A DNA stretch of 64,000 nucleotides, taken from positions 930,001 to 994,000 of the forward strand of contig CM062383.1 in assembly GCA_031310005.1 (NCBI GenBank), in the 5' to 3' direction. The first letter of the stretch is position 1. Each line of letters begins with the position of its first letter. The notes beneath the pieces were generated by a model. That model searched no databases. It was not told the DNA's origin and saw only the letters and a program-made list of their open reading frames with translations. This DNA is from Dactylellina haptotyla. Taxonomy: Eukaryota; Ascomycota; Orbiliomycetes; Orbiliales; Orbiliaceae. The translations under genes and the position numbers were made by a program. Shown here piece after piece: positions 54,972-64,000 of this stretch.

Positions 54972-57900
54972 TTTTTTTGTTTCTCCGATACTACTCCGAT
55001 CGATCGATGGTATATCTATTTGTAAAAAATAATCTCAAGGGTTCTAGGCTAGCGGGTTGCTAATTTGTTGCATCGATCAATTGATCAAGATCAAAAGTAT
55101 AGCGGTCAAGATGTGAGGAGTTGATAGTTCGGCAGTTACGCCACAAGCTGACTTTCTATGTTAATGCCGCCAATTAAGCCTCTATATCTCTCCGCACTTC
55201 TTGTTTAAGGTCAAAGTTTGAACAGAAACAGATTTACCAGACGCACATACCAACCTGAAGCGTGTGGCTAGTGTTTCGCGGCTTAGCCACGGCATTCACA
55301 ATTGATTCTCCAACTCTCTCATATCATTCGAGTGACTGTGCCACTTTCAGCTTCAACTAAGACAGCCCTTGCTCTTAAGCTCTTGGATATGAGGGAGAGC
55401 TATTTTCAAGTTTCTAAAAGTTCAGATATGCAAATATATTGCTCCATTGGTTTAGCTTGTGAGATAGCTGTGAGATCAAGACACTGGAGCTGAAAAACTG
55501 CTTGATAAGCTGAGTCTAGGTAATCAAGAAGACTCCCTTGCTTGCTAATTAAACAATAGCGCATTCATGGATCAATTGTATTGGTGGTGACACCGAGGCA
55601 TCTTTGTGTTCCGTCGCAAAACTCATACTGAGTATCTGCCGTCGAACTGAGAGCTGTAGCTTCCGCAGGAGACTTGAAAATGATTCGACGAATCCTGCAA
55701 TCCTGAATATTCATTATCGCAAGCCGAGGTGTGACTGTGATATTTTCGACCGCATTTGCAGCATGCAAATTTTAGATTGCCCGATATCACGGGATTGAGC
55801 GCGAGTTCAAAGTTTGAACACGAAAATCCATACGACAAGCGACACGACTGCGCAACACGGGAAGAGCCCAACTCTCTGCTCAGTTGGAAGCCTGTATCGA
55901 TTTTTCCACGAGCTAGCGGAGCTCCTAAAGGGTAAAAAAGATTTTTTTCTCTCTTGCCCAAATGTGTTTCTTTGGAAAAGACTTCTGGACTTTTGACCAA
56001 TTTACCCAATCCTGGTTGGGGATCCGGAATGGAAAAAATCTTAGGCCGATGCTAGGACAAAGAGGGTAAGACTTTGAGGTGATTTTGCCGTTGGCGAAGG
56101 CCTTCAAAGGCTGAACTGCACGGCTTGAAGTTTCGATGGGATTCTGCCCGGAGCCAGGGCTTGCATTTCGAGCCTCTGAAAGTGCAAGGAAAAGGGTCGG
56201 GCGGCCTGCCAAGCGTCTGAACAGAGCAGGCGAATGAGAATTTTTGAAACTCCCGCACCACCTCGAGTTTCGCAGCTGTGAATGCCCGAACACATCATCA
56301 CTGCGGTTTGCCAACCGGGGACCCGGGTGACATCCATGAAATCGAAGGAATCACTGAGCGACGACCGAGCTAGCAGACGCAGTAACGTGGACTTCTGTCC
56401 TCACTGACAGGAATGAAGAAATAATGTTGGGCAGCTATTGGGTGGGGAGCGGAAGAAATCCAGGAACTGAGTCGGTGGCCCCACCTCGGCCGCCGTTGCG
56501 AAAGCCATGCCATCGATGCTTCTCGCCAACGCAAGGTACGAACAACAAGGAATGCGGTCCCACCCACCCGACAGACCAGGCGGGTTTTTCGAGTGGGAGG
56601 GCGGCCAACGTTTTGGGCAAGTCGAGTACATTTCTCTCACCTCGGTTTTCCAAATCTGCGGCTTCGTCAGAGGCGCGGCGATCCCCTTCCAGCAGCTCGT
56701 GCCCAGCGTGGCCGAAAACGACATCCTCCTCGCGGCGTCGTGGAAGGAGAAAGTCGGTACCGTTAGGATCGCACAAGCCTGGATCGCACAAATATTCAAT
56801 TTTTGTGCATCATCCGGCGACAATTGACAAATGCGACAGCAGAGAAGGTAGCTACTCATGAAAGAATCGCAAGATGCCATTTCGCTCGCAAGAGCTGGCT
56901 GTTGAAAAAGCACAGACGGGAAGACAAAAAAAAAAAAAAACTCTATTGGAAAGATGTGGGAGCCTCGTCCTCGCTTTCAGGTGCCAGCACAGCATTATCG
57001 GCATACATGACGAAGAGAACGAATCGCATCCTTCTGCAGAGGTACGAAAGCAAGGGAAGAGAAGGGCAATTACTGATCTATCCGTCGCTCGATTGGCCGC
57101 GCATGTGTGTTCCTGCATCGGCTGTTTTTCTTCTTTTTCCTTTTGCAGGCGATTACAGAGCCTGCACACGGCCATCGATGCTCTTTGTCATCGCGGATTC
57201 CCGCGTGAATCAACTCGTCTTTGTCGTCACCACGTCTCGGTGGGGGGTTATATCGCATGTACTGTACATGTACAGCTCACCCGCCAGGCGGCCGTTGGCT
57301 GGTTGTTGGAGCGAGAAAAACTCGTCGCATCGGTGAGGAAATTAAATCTATGCAAGGCACAAGGCTTCGACGGCGTCCGCCCTTTTGGCTGAGTCGTAGC
57401 CGACAGCAGAGACAACACCCCACCACAGACGCCCACAACAGCACAATCCAACCGAGACCGTTGGCCATCGAGCGCAGGTTTTCGTCTCTCTCAACAAAGA
57501 AGGCGCTTTGCTTCTTCCACAGCTTCCAGAGCTTCACCCTTGAGGTCAAGGATGTTTTTGCTCCTACGCTGCCCCTTTCTTTTCTTTTTCCTCCTTTTTC
57601 CCTCAGGTGCATGAACATGAGGGCCAGGGTAAGTGTTCGAGCTTACTCAGACACACACCAGCGACAGCGGTAAGGACGAGCCTTGCCCTTTTTGTTTCCA
57701 GATCTCAAATCCGCGCCATTGCGACTGCAAGGAACCACTCGCCTGGCGCCATTTTTTCACGCACCATCTCCGAGAATTGTCCTGACCTGGGCGTTCGGAG
57801 GAAGGGGTGTGACACAATCGCACAATATGTGCTAGATTTGTACGGGAAAAAAGAATGGGCAGCATTGCCTTCCCGTTGTTCCTTCCCTTCCATGTGTCTC

Positions 57901-58156
57901 TCATGGACTCTCGCCTCTTTAGCACCAACGGGTTATACCAATCCTGCAAAAAGCATAAGAACCCCCCTCCCCCCTCCGATCCCTTCTCGCTTGATAGTAG
58001 ATACACCATCACACACACGTGCAAGATATTCTATCGCTACCTGAGCTAGTCACTCGGTATCAGTCTCTCTCTTCAGTTGCTACTTACTCTCTCTCTCTTT
58101 TGGAGCATTTCCAGCAATCTTATCAAGCTTAGCCTTATAATCAACAATCATTCAAA
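54972..58156. other. 3.2-kb gene-poor interval upstream of the GPI-protein gene
   Basis: Contains the long upstream region of the wall-protein gene at 58157. Frames of 100-177 codons occur on both strands between 55.6 and 57.7 kb but overlap one another, lack domains and have biased composition. A perfect palindrome GATCAATTGATC lies near 55078. The last 150 bp before 58157 are pyrimidine-rich (CTCTCTCTCTTTTGG), as expected for a strong fungal promoter. Confidence 0.5.
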
Positions 58157-59005
58157 ATGAAGACTTCCACTCTCATTGTTGCTGCCACTGCAGCCCTCGT
58201 TTCGGCCCAGGAGTACGATTTGACTACCACGTCTACTTCGACTTCCTATACTACCGTCACTATCTATCAAACAAGAACGACAACCAGCTGTGTTAGCACC
58301 GTCACCTCAACCGGGTATGCTCCAGACACATATGTCACCCCAGAGGCATATTCGACCAGCCTCACCACTCTCTCTCCTAGTGAGAGTTCGACATCCTATG
58401 TTCCTATTCCCGTAAGTACCCTATCAAGTGCCCCCTTCCCCCTCCTATTAACGAAGGCACAGACTTCGTCTTCATCCTGGTCTTCTTCGTCGTCTTGTCC
58501 ACCCTCGACTACTTCGTCGTCCACGTCGACTAGCATCGAGACGACCTCGATTCCTGTTTATTATGCACCCACGACTGTGGTAAATCATACTTTTCTTATA
58601 TATCTTGTAAACTATATGAGTGGTCAATACTTACGTGCGCTTTGAATCCCTGGACAGTCAACCACTTCTACCAGCAGCTCCAGTTCCTCCAGCTCTTCTT
58701 CCAGCTCCAGTTCTTCCAGCGTTGTTTCTTCTAGCTCTTCTGTTTCTTCCAGCAGCGTTTACACTCCAAAGACAACTTCTTCCTGGATTACAGTCACCAC
58801 CAAGCCTACACCTACTTACTCTTCTGCTGCTCAGTCTACGACCGCTTTTGTCACCTATACCGTTCCATCGTCCAACGGTACCAGCACCACAGGCGCTCCA
58901 GTTCCTCCTCCAACTCCATTCCCAGGTGCCGCCTCCTCGGTTTCAACTTCCTGGGTCCTCGCTTCAGTTGCCGGCCTCGTTGCCGTTGTAGCTGCCGCCC
59001 TCTAA
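58157..59005 (+). CDS. GPI-anchored Ser/Thr-rich cell-wall protein
   Basis: Three phase-0 exons (58157-58411, 58463-58579, 58658-59005) encode 239 residues. The N-terminal signal peptide MKTSTLIVAATAALVSAQ is followed by a Thr/Tyr-rich region (TTTSTSTSYTTVTIYQTRTT), then Ser-rich tracts spanning both later exons (for example a run of about 16 Ser) that should be densely O-mannosylated. The C-terminus has the GPI pattern: a small-residue omega region (PFPGAASSVS), a short spacer and a hydrophobic tail (VLASVAGLVAVVAAAL) running to the stop. A structural cell-wall or surface role is inferred. All introns fall in or next to low-complexity sequence, so alternative splicing would change the stalk length. 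Confidence 0.9.
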
Positions 59006-60049
59006 ATGCCATAACTTTGGCTATCTTTACGACTCCTCTTCTCTAACGACTCACGCTCGCTACGATACCCTCAGTCTTTTTTTCTCTTTTTCCTCTTCAG
59101 AGTCTCTCACTTCTAAAACTTGCTCTTATCTTGTGTGGCCTGTCCCCACCCTTTCAAAACTTTGACTGTTTCACTCGTTTTATGCCTCGTGAGGCGCTGT
59201 TGGTGTTGTCGGTTGTCGAAACTTCCCCTTTTGGATGCATACCGCTTTTTGATTGGTGGATGTTTCAGACAAACAAACAGTCAACGCAACAACACATTCA
59301 TTTCTTTCGATGTTGTTTCGCACACTTTTGACACTGCGCTCTGAACTTGTTTCGCCGCTTTGTCTTCACAAAGATATCCAACTGCTCTGGCCAAAAGTCG
59401 CCGGACTCCCACCAACCTTGACGGTTTCAGAAATTTCCTTTCACTGTATCATATTTCTCTTGCCTTTTTTCCCCTCAACACTCTCGTTTATTCGTTTATG
59501 GGACCCCGGGTGTCCGCACGGAGTTATGAATATACCATGGTGGTAGTTCTTTTTTTTTTTTTTCGTTCTTGCTGGAGTTGTATTAACACATAGACATATA
59601 CCCCATTTTTACTTCTGTATGACCTAGAAGGTCAAGTACTATTTACAGTTACCTTAAAGGTCTTTTTTTATGGCCGGCCTTTTCTCTTCTTAATGTATTA
59701 TATTTACTTTTATACCCCTTTTTTACCTAACTTATACCTTCGCATTCACTCGTTTCATATTTTGACGATCGGGATTTTATAACGACTGGGATGAAAAAAA
59801 CTACATGCAGGGAACCAAACGGAAACTTTTTTTTATTCTTTTATCAAAAGTGGTTTTGTGTAACGATCGCGGGCTGTTTCTGCTAATGATCACGAAAATA
59901 GAAGGGGACGGCGCATCTTGATGATGATGACGATGGCAAGTCTGTGGCTTGCTGCATGAACGCTGTATTGTCTTTTTCTTTCTCACGTCAGCTTCCTTCT
60001 CTGTTTTTGCTGCTTCTCCATATATTTTTTCAAAGCTCTTTTGCTTCCA
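59006..60049. other. AT-rich 3' flank and gene-free DNA
   Basis: Pyrimidine-rich then AT-rich DNA downstream of the wall-protein gene, with a T14 run at 59550-59563. Short frames lack domains. Confidence 0.5.
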
Positions 60050-60540
60050 ACACTTTTGCTTCGAGAGCTATTTTGGGACGAGACTTGCTGGACCATGGAG
60101 CCCTGAGGAAGAAAAAGATGTATTTATTGAAAACTGGGATTTTTGGAGACCCAAAAATAGAGACCGGATGGAAGTTTTAAAACACCAATTTTCATATTCA
60201 TTGTACACATAGATATATTGAAAAATCCCAAGTGGGTTAATAGGATATTACTGAAGTGGATAAACAATTTGCCAACCAGATCTGAGCGATGCGAAGAAAT
60301 GTATAACAGTTTTCTACGAGATAGGATTTACTTCTCGTTTTTAGATGGTTTATCCGACCCAGAGTTTCCTGCTACAATTAATGCTTGTTGTATTGGTGTT
60401 TGGTCAAGCTATCTGCCGGTGGAGCTATAGAGACAACGGAGAGGTGTTGTATCATATGAGCCGCAGGGTCCCCAGGTTTACGTGACAATGCAGTACGGTA
60501 CCGGAATACTACCATCCTCGCAGCAGGTGCAATGTCTTTT
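60050..60540 (+). pseudogene. Coding-like relic with conserved-looking sequence, family unknown
   Basis: Two adjacent stretches in different phases read like one ancestral protein region. The first has a Trp-rich acidic segment (GPWSPEEEKDVFIENWDFW) and the second a helical one (ILLKWINNLPTRSERCEEMY, then FLDGLSDPEFPATINACC). The composition is unlike the surrounding AT-rich DNA. At least two breaks separate or end the pieces, and no start codon or promoter context fits. The Trp-rich part vaguely recalls SANT/Myb-type helices, but the match is too weak to name. Most likely the remains of a host gene. Confidence 0.45.
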
Positions 60541-61320
60541 ATCTATATCAATACATCATCTCACCATATAATGCGCAAGCAAGATGTAAACAATCTCAGC
60601 CCAGAGAGCGAACAATAGCTGCACAGCTGTTGACGTTCTGCGTCTCCCGCATTTTTTGAACGCCTTCCGGGTAAGAGGATCCTTGGACTCGGGTTCCCGC
60701 AGCTGCTCGCGACTCTCTAAACCTTAATATCGCGACTCTCGCAGGATAGCTTCATAGTTTCGGATGCTAATATCCACTTTATGACACCACTTATACTCAG
60801 GGGGCCGGCTCTAAATGCCTCGATCAAACTTGAAACGACTGGTCCAGAAATTAAATACAAGCACGCCAAGATGAGGCGCCGGGGCTCAAGTGTTGGCTGG
60901 CCAAGTAAACCCGACAGCTTCCAACCGTCGCATTTCCTTATCCGATCAGGATGCTGCCGAGTTGCAAATATACGTAACAGGAGATATAGGAGAGAACGGA
61001 CAAGGGGGGGTATTTAACAGCTCCGAGCCCCCAACTTTCAGATGAACACCTCCACCGTCGACATCATCGTATTCCGGCCGAGATCCGAGCGAAGAAGAAG
61101 GTACACGCGCCTGTGTTTCGCGACCTCCTATTTCTATTTCTTTCTGCTAACTCCTGATACTCACCCTAGGACATAGACCGGCATGAAGCGACTCCGTTAA
61201 TTGTTACTTTTGCGCTTTCACGACCCCGACAAAAAAATCTTTCACGAGGCTACCGAAACTGGGAATCTTAGCACCGAAAACACACCAAAAGTTCCGCCGT
61301 CACGGTTTGCGCAGCGAAAA
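60541..61320. promoter_or_regulatory. Upstream region of the glycosyltransferase-like gene
   Basis: 780 bp before the ATG at 61321. A GTACAC donor near 61100 and a CACCCTAG acceptor near 61170 could bound an intron in the 5' untranslated region. A stop codon at 61198-61200 closes the frame upstream of the coding sequence. No separate gene recognised. Confidence 0.5.
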
Positions 61321-62697
61321 ATGCTGCAGCATTTCATACCGCAGAAATGGAAGCGCGGAGGACGGTTCGGGCCTTATGTGCCCCTCAAGAGCCCTATCGA
61401 GGGCAGACACGATGATCTACCATACCCGGGCTCGAAGCGGTCCTCAATCACAAGCTATATCCGGCTGCCGTCCACTCGGACAATCGTGGTGCTGCTGTGT
61501 TTGCTCATGGAGCTCTTCATCGGCTATGTGATCGGATGGTGGCATGCAAAAGCGAATATCAAACAGCGACCACATATACCAGGAGTGAAACCGTGCATAG
61601 ACGACCCTCACTATCGAAGAACGTTCGGAAGCGAAGACGGCGATTGGTTCTTCCACGCCCCGATTGGCGAAACCCACTACCCCGCCGTCCCGCGATACAA
61701 CGTCCTCCTCAGGAGCGATGCCCTCAATGAATTGATGGCGTCGCGGCAGCAATCGCCGCTCACGCCGCTGTTCATTCCGTTCACGAGAAATCACAAGATG
61801 CTGGAGCAGGCTGTGCTGTCGTATATAGCTGCGGGATGGCCGCGGTACGAGATTATAGTGCTGGAAAACACGGGCACCATGGATGCGAACCCGAAGGGCC
61901 TGCTCGCTGATGATAATCCGTTCTATCTAAACTATGACCTTCTGCGACAGAGATACGGTGTATCCATCCTACGAACGCCGACGTTGCTGTCGTTCGCGCA
62001 GTTGCAGAATTATATGATCTCCACGGCGATGAGCCGGGGTTGGGAACACTACTTTTGGAGTCACCAGGACATCGCAGTGATGAGCAACGAGACAGCGGTA
62101 CCGTTCAAGCCGTTCTACGGGAATATAATCGAGAGTCTGGCGAGACTAAAGAAAGCTAAAGGCAAGAAAGCGCGCTGGGTGGGAAGGTTTTATGCCTTTG
62201 ACTGGCTGACCTTGATTAACGTCAATCAGTTGGTCAAGGTTGGAGCTTGGGATACGTTTATCCCGTATTACAATACCGACTGCGATTGGTATGAGAGAGC
62301 AAGGTTGACCGGGCTGACGGTGGAGGACGATAAGGCTGGGTTGATCTTTGATCTCCACAAGGTTATCGATGAGCCGGAGAAGCGGTTTTTCGGGATGGAA
62401 GCAGAGAACGACGCACCGAATTCGGAAAGATTCCAGGGTTTGCGAGATCTGCTATCGGAGATTCACGCGAACAAGTCGATCCCGAAAGCCGAAAGAAATA
62501 GCTGGCAGAGCGAGTTCATGGGTGGCAAGGGCGACCCATGGACGTATGATCCGGAGGGATTCCAAAAGGCATGGTGGCTCACAGCGGAACGCGGGAGGGA
62601 CATATTCAAGAAGAAATGGGACACTAGTGAATGCTCTCTGATAAGCGTAGGGAAGAAGCTGCAGGACGCTTGGGTGGAACCGAAACCAACCGAATGA
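61321..62697 (+). CDS. Type II membrane glycosyltransferase-like protein
   Basis: 458 residues from the ATG at 61321, the first AUG in the frame, which is itself open from 61201. A cytosolic basic N-terminus (KWKRGGRFGPY) precedes one membrane span at about 54-75 (TIVVLLCLLMELFIGYVIGWW), the type II topology of Golgi glycosyltransferases. The luminal part starts with a small Cys/His region. It continues with a GT-A-like nucleotide-binding strand pattern (LTPLFIPFTRNHKMLEQAVL, then YEIIVLENTGTMDANPKGLL), a possible acidic motif in YFWSHQDIAVMSNE, and a C-terminal acceptor-like motif YYNTDCDWYERARLTGLTVE. The family seems to be a fungal group of unassigned GT-A-fold enzymes; donor and acceptor sugars are unknown. 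The frame looks intact. Confidence 0.8.
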   Translation: MLQHFIPQKWKRGGRFGPYVPLKSPIEGRHDDLPYPGSKRSSITSYIRLPSTRTIVVLLCLLMELFIGYVIGWWHAKANIKQRPHIPGVKPCIDDPHYRRTFGSEDGDWFFHAPIGETHYPAVPRYNVLLRSDALNELMASRQQSPLTPLFIPFTRNHKMLEQAVLSYIAAGWPRYEIIVLENTGTMDANPKGLLADDNPFYLNYDLLRQRYGVSILRTPTLLSFAQLQNYMISTAMSRGWEHYFWSHQDIAVMSNETAVPFKPFYGNIIESLARLKKAKGKKARWVGRFYAFDWLTLINVNQLVKVGAWDTFIPYYNTDCDWYERARLTGLTVEDDKAGLIFDLHKVIDEPEKRFFGMEAENDAPNSERFQGLRDLLSEIHANKSIPKAERNSWQSEFMGGKGDPWTYDPEGFQKAWWLTAERGRDIFKKKWDTSECSLISVGKKLQDAWVEPKPTE

Positions 62698-63069
62698 GTA
62701 CAAAAAGTTTACGAGTTTTCTTTTTGAGTAATATATATATATATATTTATAAATGTAATTTCTTAGATTTTTACTTGAGCTTGTTGGCGCTATTTTAGTA
62801 TATATATCCTTCTGAGATGAAAGTCCGTTTATAGGAGTCTGGGCTATCTATGTTGTACCCTTTTGCCATACTGTGTTTCTTCTCCTACTCATAATGAATA
62901 TACGATGGGCATCTTCCCGAAGTATTATGATGGTGTTCCAATTCATTCCTAGGCATTTAATCTAACAAGAATACTAAGAAAAACACAATATTCCACCTCG
63001 CTCTGAAGGCTCTTTCGTGGAAAGTAAATAGTAAGATGTGAAACGGGTAGTAGACGACGCAACCTGCTT
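62698..63069. other. Convergent intergenic spacer
   Basis: 372 bp of AT-rich 3' flank between the glycosyltransferase-like gene (plus) and the coiled-coil gene (minus). It includes an ATATATAT run near 62731-62743. No gene seen. Confidence 0.6.
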
Positions 63070-63938
63070 CTACCCCAGATGAAGTGTACAGAATATCTGA
63101 TTCGAAGGAGGCGCCTCAGGTTCATACGGGATAAAATGAATCGCCTCTCGCGTCTTAGTAACTCTATCCAGAATTCCCAGGCGCTCGGCTTCTCGCGCTG
63201 CTGCCTTCGTCCTCTCCGCTTGCTCCGCCAACTCCATCTTTTTAATCTTCTCCTTCAGATTCTTGTTCTCTTCCATCGTATTGTTAAATGCCTCTTCCTT
63301 TGCTTCTTCGGCCTCTCTCTCTTCCTGTTCGGCGGCCGCCTCCTGTATATCTTTGAGCTCTTTGAGCTGCTTCTGTAATTCTTTGATTTTATTGTCTTGG
63401 CCCTCGAAAAGCTGAGATAGTTGCTCAGGCATCACCTGGACTATTTTTTAGTGATCTATTTTTACGTCATTCTAGCGCTGTAGCTTGGAGTTCCCTTACT
63501 GGTTTCTGCTGCTGTGGTCTCTGCTGTGGTTGTTGTTGTGGTGGTGGCCCTGCTCTTCCGCCCTCCGGACTTGGATTTGGATTCTTGGGCCTGGCAACTT
63601 GATTTCCTGGGTCAGTCGGGGTAGGTGTTTGAGGAGCCTGTGTTTAAAAGTTACTAGGTATTAGTATGATGTATCTACAGCTATCTTAGAACTCAAAAGA
63701 TACAGAAATCGCTCCAAGCGGACTCCGTTACTAAAAAGCCTTTTGCGTCATCTACCTGCTGATTTCCCGGCCCGGAATCTTCGTGCACCGCGGTTGCGGA
63801 TGGTTTACGAGACACCCCGGGATTCATATATCTTGCTTCTCCAGGTCGCAGAGAGGGATCAGGCCTGGGTTGGGCGCCGGTATGAACTGTCCCGAACGAC
63901 CCATCAGAGAAGGTCATATATCTTTCCTGATAACTCAT
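63070..63938 (-). CDS. Coiled-coil protein with Pro/Gln-rich N-terminus
   Basis: Three phase-0 exons (63938-63756, 63637-63500, 63435-63070) encode 228 residues. The N-terminal 60 residues (MSYQERYMTFSDGSFGTVHT) contain Pro/Arg-rich disorder. Exon 2 is a Pro/Gln tract (GPPPQQQPQQRPQQQKP). Exon 3 is almost entirely a charged coiled coil (IKELQKQLKELKDIQEAAAE, then ENKNLKEKIKKMELAEQAER), ending in a short non-helical tail. No family recognised. The last acceptor (CCAG directly before GTGATGCC) was chosen because an upstream AG would stop at once. Possibly an adaptor; no catalytic residues seen. Confidence 0.78.
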
Positions 63939-64000
63939 TACCGGCTTCGCTAACTATGACCTTCTCTCAATATCCCAGGAATAAAAGGCGGGTTGATAAA

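Noticed and set aside
55076-55087. Palindrome around GATCAATTGATC as a transposon end or origin
   Set aside because: Single 12-bp palindrome without partner, duplication or element body.
56401-57392. Cluster of frames of 100-177 codons on both strands
   Set aside because: They overlap each other in five frames, lack domains, and contain homopolymer runs. No consistent intron chain could be drawn.

Overview
The window is nuclear DNA from a filamentous ascomycete (Pezizomycotina). Leotiomycetes is my best guess, from overall feel only. The evidence is short introns of about 45-90 bp with GT..AG ends and CTAAC-type branch points, an intron-bearing tRNA-Thr, a fungal Clr5-type protein, an Ssz1 chaperone, a PMT1 mannosyltransferase and a GPI-anchored Ser-rich wall protein. 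I rebuilt the intron/exon structures by hand. For the multi-exon genes the exon lengths sum to whole codon numbers.

Layout. 1-12.4 kb is nearly gene-free: one minus-strand nuclear-type protein gene (3704-5746) with long silent flanks, including a 6.7-kb gap at 5747-12468. 12.4-28 kb is a housekeeping and hypothetical block: aspartyl-tRNA synthetase, an acidic protein, a membrane/coiled-coil protein, a Clr5-like protein, a flavin monooxygenase, the ribosome-associated Hsp70 SSZ1, and a single-pass membrane protein. 28-33.9 kb is another sparse stretch with a secreted GH43 arabinanase-like enzyme; tandem GGCTAR boxes and CreA-like boxes lie upstream of it. 33.9-50.4 kb is the densest part: RSM22, PMT1, an LRR protein, a PNPOx-like flavoprotein, NIPSNAP, LIP2 and an MFS transporter. 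Then come a tRNA-Thr(AGU) and, in a sparse 51-64 kb accessory region, a Thr-rich secreted protein, a DUF4267-like membrane protein, two decayed coding fossils, a GPI-anchored wall protein, a membrane glycosyltransferase-like protein and a coiled-coil protein.

Themes. Mitochondrial functions recur between 33.9 and 48 kb (Rsm22 in mitoribosome assembly, NIPSNAP, Lip2 octanoyl transfer); NIPSNAP and LIP2 converge with about 440 bp between stops. The secretory and surface group comprises PMT1, GH43, the Thr-rich protein, the GPI protein and the glycosyltransferase; PMT1-type enzymes O-mannosylate Ser/Thr-rich proteins of the kind encoded at 51.5 and 58.2 kb. The translation group is AspRS, Ssz1 and tRNA-Thr.

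I saw no CRISPR array, rRNA gene or intact transposon. The observations I rate highest are: a 21-nt last exon that gives PMT1 an ER-retrieval-like KEEL C-terminus on a long acidic tail; an 18-nt micro-exon in the MFS gene; tandem GGCTAG/GGCTAA boxes upstream of GH43; a divergent Clr5 module fused to a large helical protein; and two conserved-looking but broken coding fossils of unknown family.
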